Source of the DNA: Candidatus Kuenenia stuttgartensis
GTDB taxonomy: Bacteria; Planctomycetota; UBA11346
Direction: 5' to 3'
Assembly (NCBI GenBank): GCA_945876185.1
Contig: CAMCMZ010000002.1
Location: forward strand, 88,073-152,072
Length of the DNA stretch: 64,000 nucleotides
The first letter of the stretch is position 1, and every line of letters begins with the position of its first letter. Below are positions 46,760 through 56,384 of the stretch, piece after piece. The notes below the pieces were generated by a model that did no database searches, was not told where the DNA came from, and worked only from the letters and a program-made list of their open reading frames with translations. The translations under genes and the position numbers were made by a program.

Positions 46760-48883
46760 TCAACGCGCCGCCTGGATGGCCTGGTCGAGGCTGGTGGGTT
46801 CGAAGAAAAGATGAAAGCGGAACTCGGTGTAGCCCTTCTTGGGCACCACCAACGGATTCCGCGTCGTGGTCTCGACCCGTCGACCCAGATCCTCATCGAA
46901 GATCCTAATCCAGTCGATCTTGCTTCCGCGCAGAAATCCGTTCGGGGGATCCTTCGGCACCTTTATCGGCGTCCATTTCCGCAGGACGTCATAATAGGAG
47001 GTGAGGTACTTTTCTATCTCGTCACGATTCATCACCACGTCAAACTTCACCTGCCCAGCCACCACTACTGAACCTCGATCGATGGCGGAGTCGGTCCACC
47101 TTTGACGGTTGGCGACTCCTCTTGTAGTCGGTGCTGGCCTTCCCCCAGCCGGGGCCAAAGCAGAGCCCTCGACGGCACTGACCGCACCGTCAACCCCGAC
47201 CGCCTCGGTTGCAACCCGCGTCACCCAAACGTAGTGCGAATCCGGCGCCTCCGCCGCCTCCTTCAACATCCGCACGACGTTAAGAAAATCGCGCCCCGCA
47301 TAGATCCGGCTCGCGATCGCGCGCAGGTCCTCGGACAGGGCCTCCTTCTCTTTGTCGAGTTCCTTGAGCTTGGCGAGATTACGCTCGTATTCCTTGACCG
47401 CCTCCTGGTGGTTGCGCTTTTCCTGCTCGTAGGTGCTCTGGCGTTCATAGAGCGCGAGGCCGGCAATGATGCACGCGGCAGCGGCGAGGCCGGCGGCGAG
47501 CCAAGGCCAGACCACGACGTCGCGGATGGCCTCTTTGCGCAGGATGCCGTCGGGGCGCAGGTCGTAGCGTACCGGTTGCAGCAGCTGGCTGTCGACCCCG
47601 CCCAGGGCGAGGCCGAAGGCGGCGGCGAATTCGTGGGGGCGCTCTGGTTTAGAGGCCTTGCCGGCGAAAGTGTAACCAGCGAACGGGTCCCAGACTTTGA
47701 CCGGGCATTCGCAGCGGCGGGCGAGATAACCGTCGAGGCCGCCGAGTCCGGCGCCGCCGCCGCACAGCAGCACCTTGGCCAGCTTGACATCCTTGACCTT
47801 GGCCTGGGCCTTGAACCAGGTCAGGGAACTGGCGATCTGGGCGTACAGGCCCTCGGCGGCCTTGGCCAGTTCGGGGCCGAGGGTGGTGTTGCCGACCGCG
47901 ATGGTTTCGACGCCGGGCGGGGCATGTGCCACTTCGCCATGATCTTTGGTCTCTGAATCGAGTAAAACTACGAAGTTTTCAGCATCGTCGGATTCATCGA
48001 CTTGCTCTGCCTCAGCCCCATCACCTTCCCCGACTTTCCGGACTTGCCCAACTTGCCCGACTTTCCCAGCTTTCCCAACTTTTTCCACCGCATCAGTCAC
48101 CGCCTCGTCGAGGAATTGACCGAATGGGTCGTCTTCCGCCATGGCCGGTTGGGTCATGCGGATGATCGAGGTCTTGCCGGACAGCTTCGCCGCCTCGGCC
48201 TTGGGCCGGGTCATGCGCGAGGTCACCACCACGTTCTCGGTGAAGGTCTCGCCCCCGACCGGGATCAGGCGGCAGGCGAGGAAGCGGTCTTCGCCGACCA
48301 GCGACACGGCGGTGCCACCGGCCCCGATGTCGACCACCAGGGCGAGCTGGTCACCGCTGACCGGACGCGCGCCCGGTTCGGTGAACAGCACGGGATTGGC
48401 CATCTCGGCCGCGGCGAAGCCGACGCGCGCGGGTTCGACCTTGGCCGCGCGCAGGTCAACCAGCAGCGAGTACACCTGCGCCGGCTGGGCGATGGCACAG
48501 CAGTGCACGAACTCGTCTGCCGCCGGCAGCGACATGTGGTCGGCGGCAAGTTCGCTGCCTTCGGCCTGCTGTTGCAGGTCCAGGCGCAGGAGGCGGTTCA
48601 GGCGGTCGGGCGGCATCGGTGCGGTGGTCAGGTACCGCACCAGGCAGTTCACCTCACTCGAGGCCACCGCGATCGTACCGCGCAGAGGTAGCTTGTTGTC
48701 GAGTTCGACCAAAGCGGCTTCGAGCGGCTTGGGCGGCGCCTCGGCCCCGTCCGCGTCGTCGCCGGACATGATGCGCGACACCGTCGCCGTCGCGACGATC
48801 TCGATCCGGCCGCGCTGGTGCCGCACCGCCACCGCGCGCACGGTGTGGCGACCGATATCCAAGCCGATGACGGTGGCGGCCAC
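46760..48883 (-). CDS. PilM-PilN-like fusion protein
   Basis: VIGLDIGRHTVRAVAV, VVDIGAGGTAVSLV, KVLLCGGGAGLGGLDGYLARR (actin-like PilM), then TM and PilN-like coiled coil; GTG start. Confidence 0.8.
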   Translation of the reverse strand: MAATVIGLDIGRHTVRAVAVRHQRGRIEIVATATVSRIMSGDDADGAEAPPKPLEAALVELDNKLPLRGTIAVASSEVNCLVRYLTTAPMPPDRLNRLLRLDLQQQAEGSELAADHMSLPAADEFVHCCAIAQPAQVYSLLVDLRAAKVEPARVGFAAAEMANPVLFTEPGARPVSGDQLALVVDIGAGGTAVSLVGEDRFLACRLIPVGGETFTENVVVTSRMTRPKAEAAKLSGKTSIIRMTQPAMAEDDPFGQFLDEAVTDAVEKVGKAGKVGQVGQVRKVGEGDGAEAEQVDESDDAENFVVLLDSETKDHGEVAHAPPGVETIAVGNTTLGPELAKAAEGLYAQIASSLTWFKAQAKVKDVKLAKVLLCGGGAGLGGLDGYLARRCECPVKVWDPFAGYTFAGKASKPERPHEFAAAFGLALGGVDSQLLQPVRYDLRPDGILRKEAIRDVVVWPWLAAGLAAAACIIAGLALYERQSTYEQEKRNHQEAVKEYERNLAKLKELDKEKEALSEDLRAIASRIYAGRDFLNVVRMLKEAAEAPDSHYVWVTRVATEAVGVDGAVSAVEGSALAPAGGRPAPTTRGVANRQRWTDSAIDRGSVVVAGQVKFDVVMNRDEIEKYLTSYYDVLRKWTPIKVPKDPPNGFLRGSKIDWIRIFDEDLGRRVETTTRNPLVVPKKGYTEFRFHLFFEPTSLDQAIQAAR

Positions 48884-48893
48884 GCGGGGGTCC

Positions 48894-51260
48894 TCAGCGG
48901 CCGGTCGGACGCGTGCGCGTCGGAGTTGATTCGGGGGCCTTGGCTGCTGCCGCAGCCTTTTCTGCCTCCTTCGCCGCTGCGGCGTCCTTCACCGCCTGGG
49001 CGTCGCGCGCGTCCGGCGGCAGCACGATCTTCACCGTGTCGCGCAGGGTTTCGATCTCGTCGCTGACCTCGGCCCCGGTGGTGTCGAGCAGCGTCGCGCG
49101 CACGGTGATGATCAGATTGGTGCGGGTGGTGGTGTCGGTCTTGCGGCGGAAGAGCACACCCAGCACCGGCAGGCGCGACAGGCCCGGCGTGCCCGAGGTA
49201 TTGGACTCCTCGTGCTCGCTCGTGAGTCCGCCCAAGACGACAGTCTGCCCGCTCTTCACATTCAGGCGGGTGAACAGCTTGCGGGTCGCGAACTCGGGCG
49301 GCGAATCAATGGGCGTGATCACGGTTGAACTGTCGCCGGAGGAGGTGCCCTGCTGGCGCTGCGGCGCCCGCACCATTTCGGTCACGGTCGGGCTCACGGT
49401 CAGCGAGATGACATCGCCATTGCGAGCCACTGATGGGGTGATGTCGAGGGTGATCCCGGCCTTGGCGGTGGCGAAGGTCGGCACCAAGGCGTTGTTCGAC
49501 TGGAAGGTGACCGAGCCGGTGCCGCTCGAGGTCACCGGCTGGTTGATCGCCTGGTTGTTGTAACCCGAGATATAGACGATGTCCCGCGTGAGGTCGATAA
49601 GACCGCGCGCGTTGGACAACGTGACGATCGCCGGCTTGGTCAAGGTGTTGGCCTGGCCCTTGGTCTCGAGCGCAGCGATCTGCATCTGGAACTGGCCGTA
49701 GTGCTTGGAGTCGTAGATGAGCTGGCCAAGGATGCCGGTCGACGACGAAGCGACCGCGCCACCCCCGATGGAAAATGGGGTTGTCGGCACCGTGCCATAA
49801 GGCGCCGGGCCTGAGAACGACAGGGTATCCGTCCCGATCTTGGCCGTTCCCCCGGTCGCCAAGTTCACTCCGAGATCCTTAAGGCCCTGGTCGGTGATCT
49901 CGATGAAACACGTCTCGATCTTCACCTGGAGCGGGTTGTAATCCAAGGCGGCCAACAGCCGCTTGAGTTCGCTCAGCGCCCACGGCGTGGTCTTCACGAA
50001 CAGGGTGTTGCTCTTGCGGTCGAGGTGGAATTTCCCTTCGCTCGGCCAGTTGACGATGATGTTGGGCACTTCCTTGAGGAAGCGTTCGAGGTCACTGTTG
50101 GCGCCACCGCCGTTTCCACCCCCCGCACCGCCGCCACCTGCCGGCCGCGGCGGCGCACCACCGCCGGGAATGGCCGGATTGTAGGGCGTGTTGGGGTTCG
50201 TCCCCGCACCGGCACCGCCGCCGCCGCCACCACCGCCGCCGGTATCGGAAACGCCCATCGCCGCTGCCGCCGTCACATCGACCAGGCCGGACTGGAGGAC
50301 GATCTTCTCGGTGACCAGAATGTCGCTGTCAGCCGAGGTGATGAACACCGAGTTGCCGCGATAATTGTAGGTGATCTTCACCATCTTGGCGATGGTGTCG
50401 AGCGCCTGCTCGATCGTTTCGTTGACCAGGCTGACGCTGAGCGTCTCGTCGCTGATCGCCGAATCGAGGATGACGTAGTTGATGCCGGCGAGGGCGAACA
50501 GCGGATCCAGCAGTTCCCGGATCGCGACCTTGTTGCCCTTCAGGGCGGGGATGCGCTCCTGCAGTTTGGTGCGCATCTTCAGGCGTTCGGCCTCCTGGAT
50601 GTCCTCATCGAAGATCCAGACCTTACGCGCGACCCGGGGCTTGTCGTAGGGCCAAATCGCACTCTCGGTGGCCTCGTTCAGGCCGCGTTCGCGCCGGATC
50701 GCCTTTTCTTTGAAGAGCGCTTCGCGTTCACGTTCGACCAGGACGTTGAGCAGCCGGTATTTCATCCGCATCGCCGCCGGTTCATGCGGGTGGTCGCGCA
50801 GGATGGCGTTGCAGCCGTCGACGGCCTCGGAATAGCGGCGCTGGGCGATTAGGACCTCGACCACATCGAGCCGGCCGGCGACCGAGCGTTCGCTGCGTGC
50901 CTTGGCTTCTTCGTAATCCGGGCCGCCAACCAGCAATTGCCTGGAATCCGCCTGCTGCGTCAGCAGATCGCGGATCTCGGCTTCAAGCGCCGACACGCGC
51001 GCAGCGATCAGGGTCTGCTGCGCCAGCTTGTCCTCGGGATGGGCGGCGCAGTACGGTTCAAGCAGGATGACGGCCTCGCGCGATTTGCCGCGCGCCATGA
51101 GCGAGGCGGCGAGCGCAGCCGGTTCGACTCCCCCGTTGGCTGGCGTGATCGCGGGTTCGCCAGCAAAAGCCGGCAGGCCCAAAGCCGGAGCCAGGACCAG
51201 GGCCGCCAATCCGGCGACCAACCGCGCTGGCCGACGGATGCGATGGAAATGCTTGGCCAC
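48894..51260 (-). CDS. Secretin (type IV pilus/T2SS outer-membrane channel), Amuc_1098-like
   Basis: Signal peptide; STN/N-domains; PAIVTLSNARG, ITLDITPSVARNGDVISLTVSPTVTEMV, VKSGQTVVLGGLTSEHEE..LPVLGVLFRRK; GTG start with GGAGG. Confidence 0.9.
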   Translation of the reverse strand: MAKHFHRIRRPARLVAGLAALVLAPALGLPAFAGEPAITPANGGVEPAALAASLMARGKSREAVILLEPYCAAHPEDKLAQQTLIAARVSALEAEIRDLLTQQADSRQLLVGGPDYEEAKARSERSVAGRLDVVEVLIAQRRYSEAVDGCNAILRDHPHEPAAMRMKYRLLNVLVEREREALFKEKAIRRERGLNEATESAIWPYDKPRVARKVWIFDEDIQEAERLKMRTKLQERIPALKGNKVAIRELLDPLFALAGINYVILDSAISDETLSVSLVNETIEQALDTIAKMVKITYNYRGNSVFITSADSDILVTEKIVLQSGLVDVTAAAAMGVSDTGGGGGGGGGAGAGTNPNTPYNPAIPGGGAPPRPAGGGGAGGGNGGGANSDLERFLKEVPNIIVNWPSEGKFHLDRKSNTLFVKTTPWALSELKRLLAALDYNPLQVKIETCFIEITDQGLKDLGVNLATGGTAKIGTDTLSFSGPAPYGTVPTTPFSIGGGAVASSSTGILGQLIYDSKHYGQFQMQIAALETKGQANTLTKPAIVTLSNARGLIDLTRDIVYISGYNNQAINQPVTSSGTGSVTFQSNNALVPTFATAKAGITLDITPSVARNGDVISLTVSPTVTEMVRAPQRQQGTSSGDSSTVITPIDSPPEFATRKLFTRLNVKSGQTVVLGGLTSEHEESNTSGTPGLSRLPVLGVLFRRKTDTTTRTNLIITVRATLLDTTGAEVSDEIETLRDTVKIVLPPDARDAQAVKDAAAAKEAEKAAAAAKAPESTPTRTRPTGR

Positions 51261-51415
51261 GTGGGAACCTCCGCTCAGCGCTTGTTCGAATGCGAGTACA
51301 TGAACATGGGGAGCCTTCGCAAACGTATTGTTCCCGGTCGGCCGGGGCGTACCAGTTCGTGTACGCAGCGAACCGGCCCGATGCCCGGTTACCTGCCCCC
51401 ATGTGGAGTCCCTCA

Positions 51416-52492
51416 ATGTCGAACCGCACCGTCCTCTACCCGCTTCAGGTCGCAACGGGTGGAAAAATGATCGATTTCCACGGCTGGACCATGCCGGTCC
51501 AGTTCAGCGGCATCGCCGCCGAGCACCAGGCGGTGCGCACCGGCACCGGCATCTTCGACCTCGGCCACATGGGCCGGCTGCGGATTTCCGGCGCCGGTGC
51601 GCTCGCGTTTCTCGCCCGCCGGGTCTGCCGCAAGCTCGATGACCTGCGCGACGGCCAGATCCGCTACGGCCTGGTTTTGGCCGCCGACGGCACGGTTGAG
51701 GACGACGTGCTGGTCGGACGTGAATCCACTGATTCGTATCATGTCGTCGTGAATGCCTCGAATGTTGAGAAGATCGTCGCCTTGTGGCGACCGGAACTTG
51801 CTGGCGACGTGCGCCTCGACGACCTCACCGCGACCCAGGCCATGGTCGCCGTGCAGGGCCCGCAGGCGGCGGCGCTGCTCAAGCGCATCGGCCTCGACCT
51901 GGGTGCGACGCGCTACTACCACTTCACCGACGTCGCCTGGCGCGGCACCACGGTGCGCCTGTCTCGCACCGGCTATACCGGCGAAGACGGGGCCGAGTGC
52001 TTCCTGCCCATGGACCGGGTGTGCGAACTCTGGACCGCGCTGACTGACGCCGGCGCCACGCCCTGTGGCCTGGGCGCGCGCGACATCCTACGGTTGGAAG
52101 CCGCGATGCCGCTCTACGGCAACGAACTCGACCGCAGCGTCACCCCGGTCGAGGCCGGCTTCGATTTCGCCATCAACCGCGCTGGCGGCTTCATCGGTGC
52201 CGAAACTGTGCTGGCGCAGCTCGCCAACGGACCGGCGAAGAAGCTGGTCGGCCTGCGCCTGCGCGACCGCCGCGTGCCGCGCACGCATTACCCGATCGTG
52301 AAAGACGGCGCGGTCATCGGCCAGGTGACCAGCGGTACGCTCTCGCCCAGCGTCGGCGCGGCGATCGGACTCGGATACGTCGACAGCCGTTTCGCCGCCG
52401 TCGGCACCAGCCTCGACATCGACATCCGAGGCGCGATCTGCACCGCCGACGTGGTGGCGCTGCCGTTCTACCGCCGGGCGAAGCCAACCTAG
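51416..52492 (+). CDS. gcvT: Glycine cleavage system aminomethyltransferase
   Basis: MIDFHGWTMPVQFSGIAAEHQAVRTGTGIFDLGHMGRLRISG; LSRTGYTGEDGAECFLP; LRLEAAMPLYGNELD. Confidence 0.95.
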   Translation: MSNRTVLYPLQVATGGKMIDFHGWTMPVQFSGIAAEHQAVRTGTGIFDLGHMGRLRISGAGALAFLARRVCRKLDDLRDGQIRYGLVLAADGTVEDDVLVGRESTDSYHVVVNASNVEKIVALWRPELAGDVRLDDLTATQAMVAVQGPQAAALLKRIGLDLGATRYYHFTDVAWRGTTVRLSRTGYTGEDGAECFLPMDRVCELWTALTDAGATPCGLGARDILRLEAAMPLYGNELDRSVTPVEAGFDFAINRAGGFIGAETVLAQLANGPAKKLVGLRLRDRRVPRTHYPIVKDGAVIGQVTSGTLSPSVGAAIGLGYVDSRFAAVGTSLDIDIRGAICTADVVALPFYRRAKPT

Positions 52493-54465
52493 CCGGCCGC
52501 TGATTCCGCCGCGACCGCCGGGAAATACTGGGTCTTTTCGCCGATGCGATGGCCGGGCGCGATGCCAGTGCCGAGTTCATCGACGCGGTAGACGTCGGCA
52601 GGCAGATTGAGCGACCCGCGCAGGCGCTCCATCGTCGTCGGCACGAACGGGTGCAGCATGATGAGCAGGTTCTTGAGCACCTGGAAGCAACCGACGAGAG
52701 CGTCGCGGCGCTGGGTCTCATCGTGGCGGTCGTCGTGCGGCTTGAAACGGGTGAAGAGCGAATTCACCAGCCGAGCGTAGTTTTCGAGCTCGAAGAGCAG
52801 ATTCGGATAATCCGCCTTGGCCATGCATTTGACATAGCGGGCGACGATCTTGGCGGTCGCGGCGGCCACTTCGTCGCTGACTTTCCCTTCCGGCACCACG
52901 CCACCAAACTTGGCGTGCACGGCCGAGATCGGTTTTTCGAATGCCGCGTTCATCGGCCCCGCCAGGAAGGCGTTGCGCTCGCCGAACTTGGCAAAGTCGA
53001 AATCCGCCGGCTTGTCGGCCAGACCCAGCAGCGCGAGGTAATACCGCACCTGATCCGCGTCGTACCCGCGTTCATCCAGCAGCTGGTCGCCGGTGAAATA
53101 GTTGCCGCGGCTCTTCGACATCTTTTCACCGCCGACCATGAGGTGGCAGTTGCCGACGATGTCGGTGAGCTGCAATTCACCCGCAATCGGCTGGCGATGC
53201 GGATCCGCCTGTGCGCCCAGCCACAGCGCACCCTGCATGAGGACGTAAAAGAAGACGTTGTCCTGGCCAAGAAATTGCACCACCTGGGATCTGGGATCGC
53301 ACCAGAATTCGCGCCACGCGGCCGGGTCGCGCCTGGCCCGGGTCAGGGCGACCTGGGTGAAGGCGATCGGCGCGATGAGCGAATCCGGCCAGACGTAGAG
53401 CGTCTTGCCCGCCAGTTCAGCGTCGCACGGCCCGACCGGGATGCCCCAGCCGATGTCGCGGGTGATCGAGCGGTGCGCCCATTCATCGGCCAGCGCGGCC
53501 GGGATGCCGGCGGCGGTCAACGCCGCGCGACCCGCTTCCAGGCCGACCTTGTCAGCGAATTGCAGCAGCACCTTCTTGCCCGGCGCGTATTTCGATTTGT
53601 GCGGCGGCAACGTGGTTTTCAACGCCTTGTAGGCATCTTCATGGCTGTTGGCGAAGTGCAGCGACGGCAGCACCTGCTCGCGCACCTGCGCCAGCACGTA
53701 GGGGCGCCAGGTCTTCTCCTTGCCCTGGATCCAGGTCTTCAAGGTTTCCGACACCGCCCACATGTCGAGCCACCAGTGGGTGGTCTCACGCATGACCGGC
53801 GTGGTATCGGACAACGAACTGCGCGGGTTGATGAGCGCACTGGGATCGTGCTGGTGCCCGCAGCGTTCGCATTCATCGCTATAGGCATCGTCCGCGCCGC
53901 ACTTCGGGTTCGGGCAGGTACCGCGCACCAGCCGGTCGGGCAGGAAGCGGCCAACCTGCGGGTCAAACCACTGCTGGCTGCTGCGCTTGCGCAGCAGGCC
54001 GTTTTTCGCCATCTGGGTCAGCATGTCCTGCGACTGCTTGGCATGGATCGGGAAGCATTCCGGGCGGGAGGTACCCGAATAGGTGTCGAGGCTGATGCCG
54101 TAGCGCGCCAGCGTCGTTTGCTGCGTCGCATGGATGCCGGCGAGGAACTCCGGCACCGGCACGCCGGCCTTGGCCGCTGCGAGTTCACTGGTGGAACCGT
54201 GATCGTCGGTGCCGCACACGAACAGCACGTTGCCCTTCCCGATCAGCATCCGGCACCAGCGGGCGAAGATGTCGGCCGGCAGGTGCGCCCCGGCCAGATG
54301 CCCGATGTGCAACGGCCCGTTGGCGTAGGGCATGCCCGCGGTCACCACCATCCGGCTCGGACGCGGCACCCGCGCCAGGATCGCGGCAAGGCTGGGCGGG
54401 CCGGATTGCGTCCCGGCACCGGGAAGCGCGGAACCAGCGGAATCAACAGGGGCCGGATTGGTCAT
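52489..54465 (-). CDS. metG: Methionine--tRNA ligase
   Basis: MPYANGPLHIGHLAGAHLPADIFARW; zinc-binding CPNPKCGADDAYSDECERCG; GGEKMSKSRGNYF. Confidence 0.95.
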   Translation of the reverse strand: MTNPAPVDSAGSALPGAGTQSGPPSLAAILARVPRPSRMVVTAGMPYANGPLHIGHLAGAHLPADIFARWCRMLIGKGNVLFVCGTDDHGSTSELAAAKAGVPVPEFLAGIHATQQTTLARYGISLDTYSGTSRPECFPIHAKQSQDMLTQMAKNGLLRKRSSQQWFDPQVGRFLPDRLVRGTCPNPKCGADDAYSDECERCGHQHDPSALINPRSSLSDTTPVMRETTHWWLDMWAVSETLKTWIQGKEKTWRPYVLAQVREQVLPSLHFANSHEDAYKALKTTLPPHKSKYAPGKKVLLQFADKVGLEAGRAALTAAGIPAALADEWAHRSITRDIGWGIPVGPCDAELAGKTLYVWPDSLIAPIAFTQVALTRARRDPAAWREFWCDPRSQVVQFLGQDNVFFYVLMQGALWLGAQADPHRQPIAGELQLTDIVGNCHLMVGGEKMSKSRGNYFTGDQLLDERGYDADQVRYYLALLGLADKPADFDFAKFGERNAFLAGPMNAAFEKPISAVHAKFGGVVPEGKVSDEVAAATAKIVARYVKCMAKADYPNLLFELENYARLVNSLFTRFKPHDDRHDETQRRDALVGCFQVLKNLLIMLHPFVPTTMERLRGSLNLPADVYRVDELGTGIAPGHRIGEKTQYFPAVAAESAAG

Positions 54466-54602
54466 GCGCGAGGGCTTATCGCTCGGTTCCAGTCGGCGCA
54501 ATCGCCGGTGCCCAAGCCGCTTGCATCCTGATCGCACCGGCTGCCCAAGCCCAGGGTCTTCGTGGTATCCTCATCCGCTCACCCGACCTATCAGGATCGC
54601 CC

Positions 54603-55409
54603 ATGCGCTTCCGGACCCTGCCCCTCATCGGCGGCCTGCTCAGCGCCGCCGCCGTCGAAAACGAGGCGACCAAGCTCGCCGTGCCCAGCGGACTCCCGGT
54701 CGGAGCGGGTGGGGTCGAGGTCGGTCTCGTCTGCGAACTCAGCCGCGCGTCCCGGGCCTTCGATGCCGCCGGAACGGCCGGCGATCGCGGGGGTGCGGCC
54801 GTTTCGACGACCGTCACCGCCTCGGTGGTGGTCGGAGTGATCCCGCGCGCCGACCTCGGCCTGGCGGTGGGCTGGGCAACGGTGCGGGACGACGCTTCCT
54901 TTGCGGAAACCAGCAGCGGCCCGACCCAGGCGGTGCTCGCCTCCACCATCCTGCTGGTCGAGAAGAAAACCTGGGCCATCGCCGTCATCCCCCGTCTCGA
55001 CGTGCCAATCCGACGCACCGTGCCTGACGACCGCCCGACCACCGGCGCGACCGATGCCGCCTATGGTTTCACCGCTGCTGCGACCTGGGAACATGGCGAA
55101 TTCACCAGTAATGTCGCGGCCGGCTACACCCGCCACACCGGGGTCACGGCGCAAACCAGCCGGGGCAGCCTCGATGCCGGTCTGGCCGGCGGCTATGTGC
55201 TCACGCCGTGGCTCCAGATCGAGGCGGACGTGGTCTACGCGCGCGAGCTGCGAGTCGACCGCAGTCAGGCCTGGTCAGTGACTGGGTTCGCCGGTTTCCA
55301 GATCCCGACCCCGGCCTGGCGCGGCTCGCTCGGCCTCAGCTGGACGCTCCTGGGGCGTCAGGCCGATGTCGCCACCGCCGTGAGCGCTTCGATCACCCGG
55401 ATCTGGTAG
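54603..55409 (+). CDS. Hypothetical protein, possible outer-membrane beta-barrel
   Basis: Alternating beta-like strands, ends in aromatic ITRIW; no family recognised. Confidence 0.5.
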   Translation: MRFRTLPLIGGLLSAAAVENEATKLAVPSGLPVGAGGVEVGLVCELSRASRAFDAAGTAGDRGGAAVSTTVTASVVVGVIPRADLGLAVGWATVRDDASFAETSSGPTQAVLASTILLVEKKTWAIAVIPRLDVPIRRTVPDDRPTTGATDAAYGFTAAATWEHGEFTSNVAAGYTRHTGVTAQTSRGSLDAGLAGGYVLTPWLQIEADVVYARELRVDRSQAWSVTGFAGFQIPTPAWRGSLGLSWTLLGRQADVATAVSASITRIW

Positions 55410-55468
55410 ATCGCAACCGATCACATCAGGCTGCTTCCGGCGCGCGGCCGAGGCCCTAGAAACCCGCC

Positions 55469-56122
55469 ATGCTGCCGATCCGCGTCCTGCCCAGTCTGTT
55501 GTCCGCCGACTTCACCCGCCTGGGCGAGGAGCTCCGCCGCTGCGAAGCCGCCAGCGCGCGCGTCCTGCACGTCGATGTGATGGACGCGCACTTCGTTCCC
55601 AACCTGACGCTCGGACCGTTCATCGTCGCGCACATGCGCAAGGCGACGCGGCTCGAACTCGATGTCCACCTGATGATGACGGATCCCCTGCGTTATGCTG
55701 AGGATTTCCGCAAGGCCGGCGCGGATGCGATCACCATCCACGTCGAGGCGGTGGGCCCGCGCACGATGGCCAAGGCCATCCAGCAGGTGCGCGCCACCGG
55801 GGCCAAGGTCGGGCTGGCGTTCAATCCCGACACTGATCCCCGGCTGTGGTTCCGCTTCATGGATCAGGTCGATCTGGTGATGTTCATGACCGTCTACCCC
55901 GGCTTCGGCGGCCAGGCTTTCATTCCCGAGGTGCGCGACTTCATCCGCGCCACCCGGGCGCGCTTCCCCGCGCTCGACATCCAGGTCGATGGTGGCATCG
56001 GCCGCGCCACCGCCGCCGACGTGGTCGCCGACGGGGCCAACCGCCTGGTGTGCGGCAACGCGTTCTTCAGCGATGCTGATCCGGCAGCATTCGTGCGCGA
56101 GCTTGAGGCGTTGAGGCCATGA
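55469..56122 (+). CDS. rpe: Ribulose-phosphate 3-epimerase
   Basis: VLPSLLSADFTRLGEEL, VDVMDAHFVPNLTLGP, LDVHLMM, VDGGIGRATAADVVADGANRLVCGNAFF. Confidence 0.95.
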   Translation: MLPIRVLPSLLSADFTRLGEELRRCEAASARVLHVDVMDAHFVPNLTLGPFIVAHMRKATRLELDVHLMMTDPLRYAEDFRKAGADAITIHVEAVGPRTMAKAIQQVRATGAKVGLAFNPDTDPRLWFRFMDQVDLVMFMTVYPGFGGQAFIPEVRDFIRATRARFPALDIQVDGGIGRATAADVVADGANRLVCGNAFFSDADPAAFVRELEALRP

Positions 56123-56171
56123 GTGCTCTGATAACGGAGGGCTGGCCACCCAAAAGACGGACTACGAAGGG

Positions 56172-56355
56172 ATGGCCACAAAGAGCACAAAGGGCACAAA
56201 AGACATCCGGGGGAAGGCCGGGCTCGGCGTCGTTCCAGTTTGGCGATGATCGGTTTTCCCCCGGTCGTGTTGATGTCGCTGCCAGGATCCATCCGGGATC
56301 ACGGGCAATGTCCAGGCACAACATCCTTTGTGACCTTTTTGCTCTTTGTGGCCAT
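56172..56355. repeat. Inverted repeat element, copy C of the ATGGCCACAAAGAGCACAAAG family
   Basis: atggccacaaagagcacaaagggcacaaaagacat / acatcctttgtgacctttttgctctttgtggccat. Confidence 0.9.
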
Positions 56356-56384
56356 TCCCCTGCTGTTTGCTTGGAAACGCAGCG

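Noticed and set aside
51261-51415. Glycine riboswitch upstream of gcvT
   Set aside because: The intergenic space is short and shared with the divergent secretin gene; I could not recognise the conserved aptamer core.
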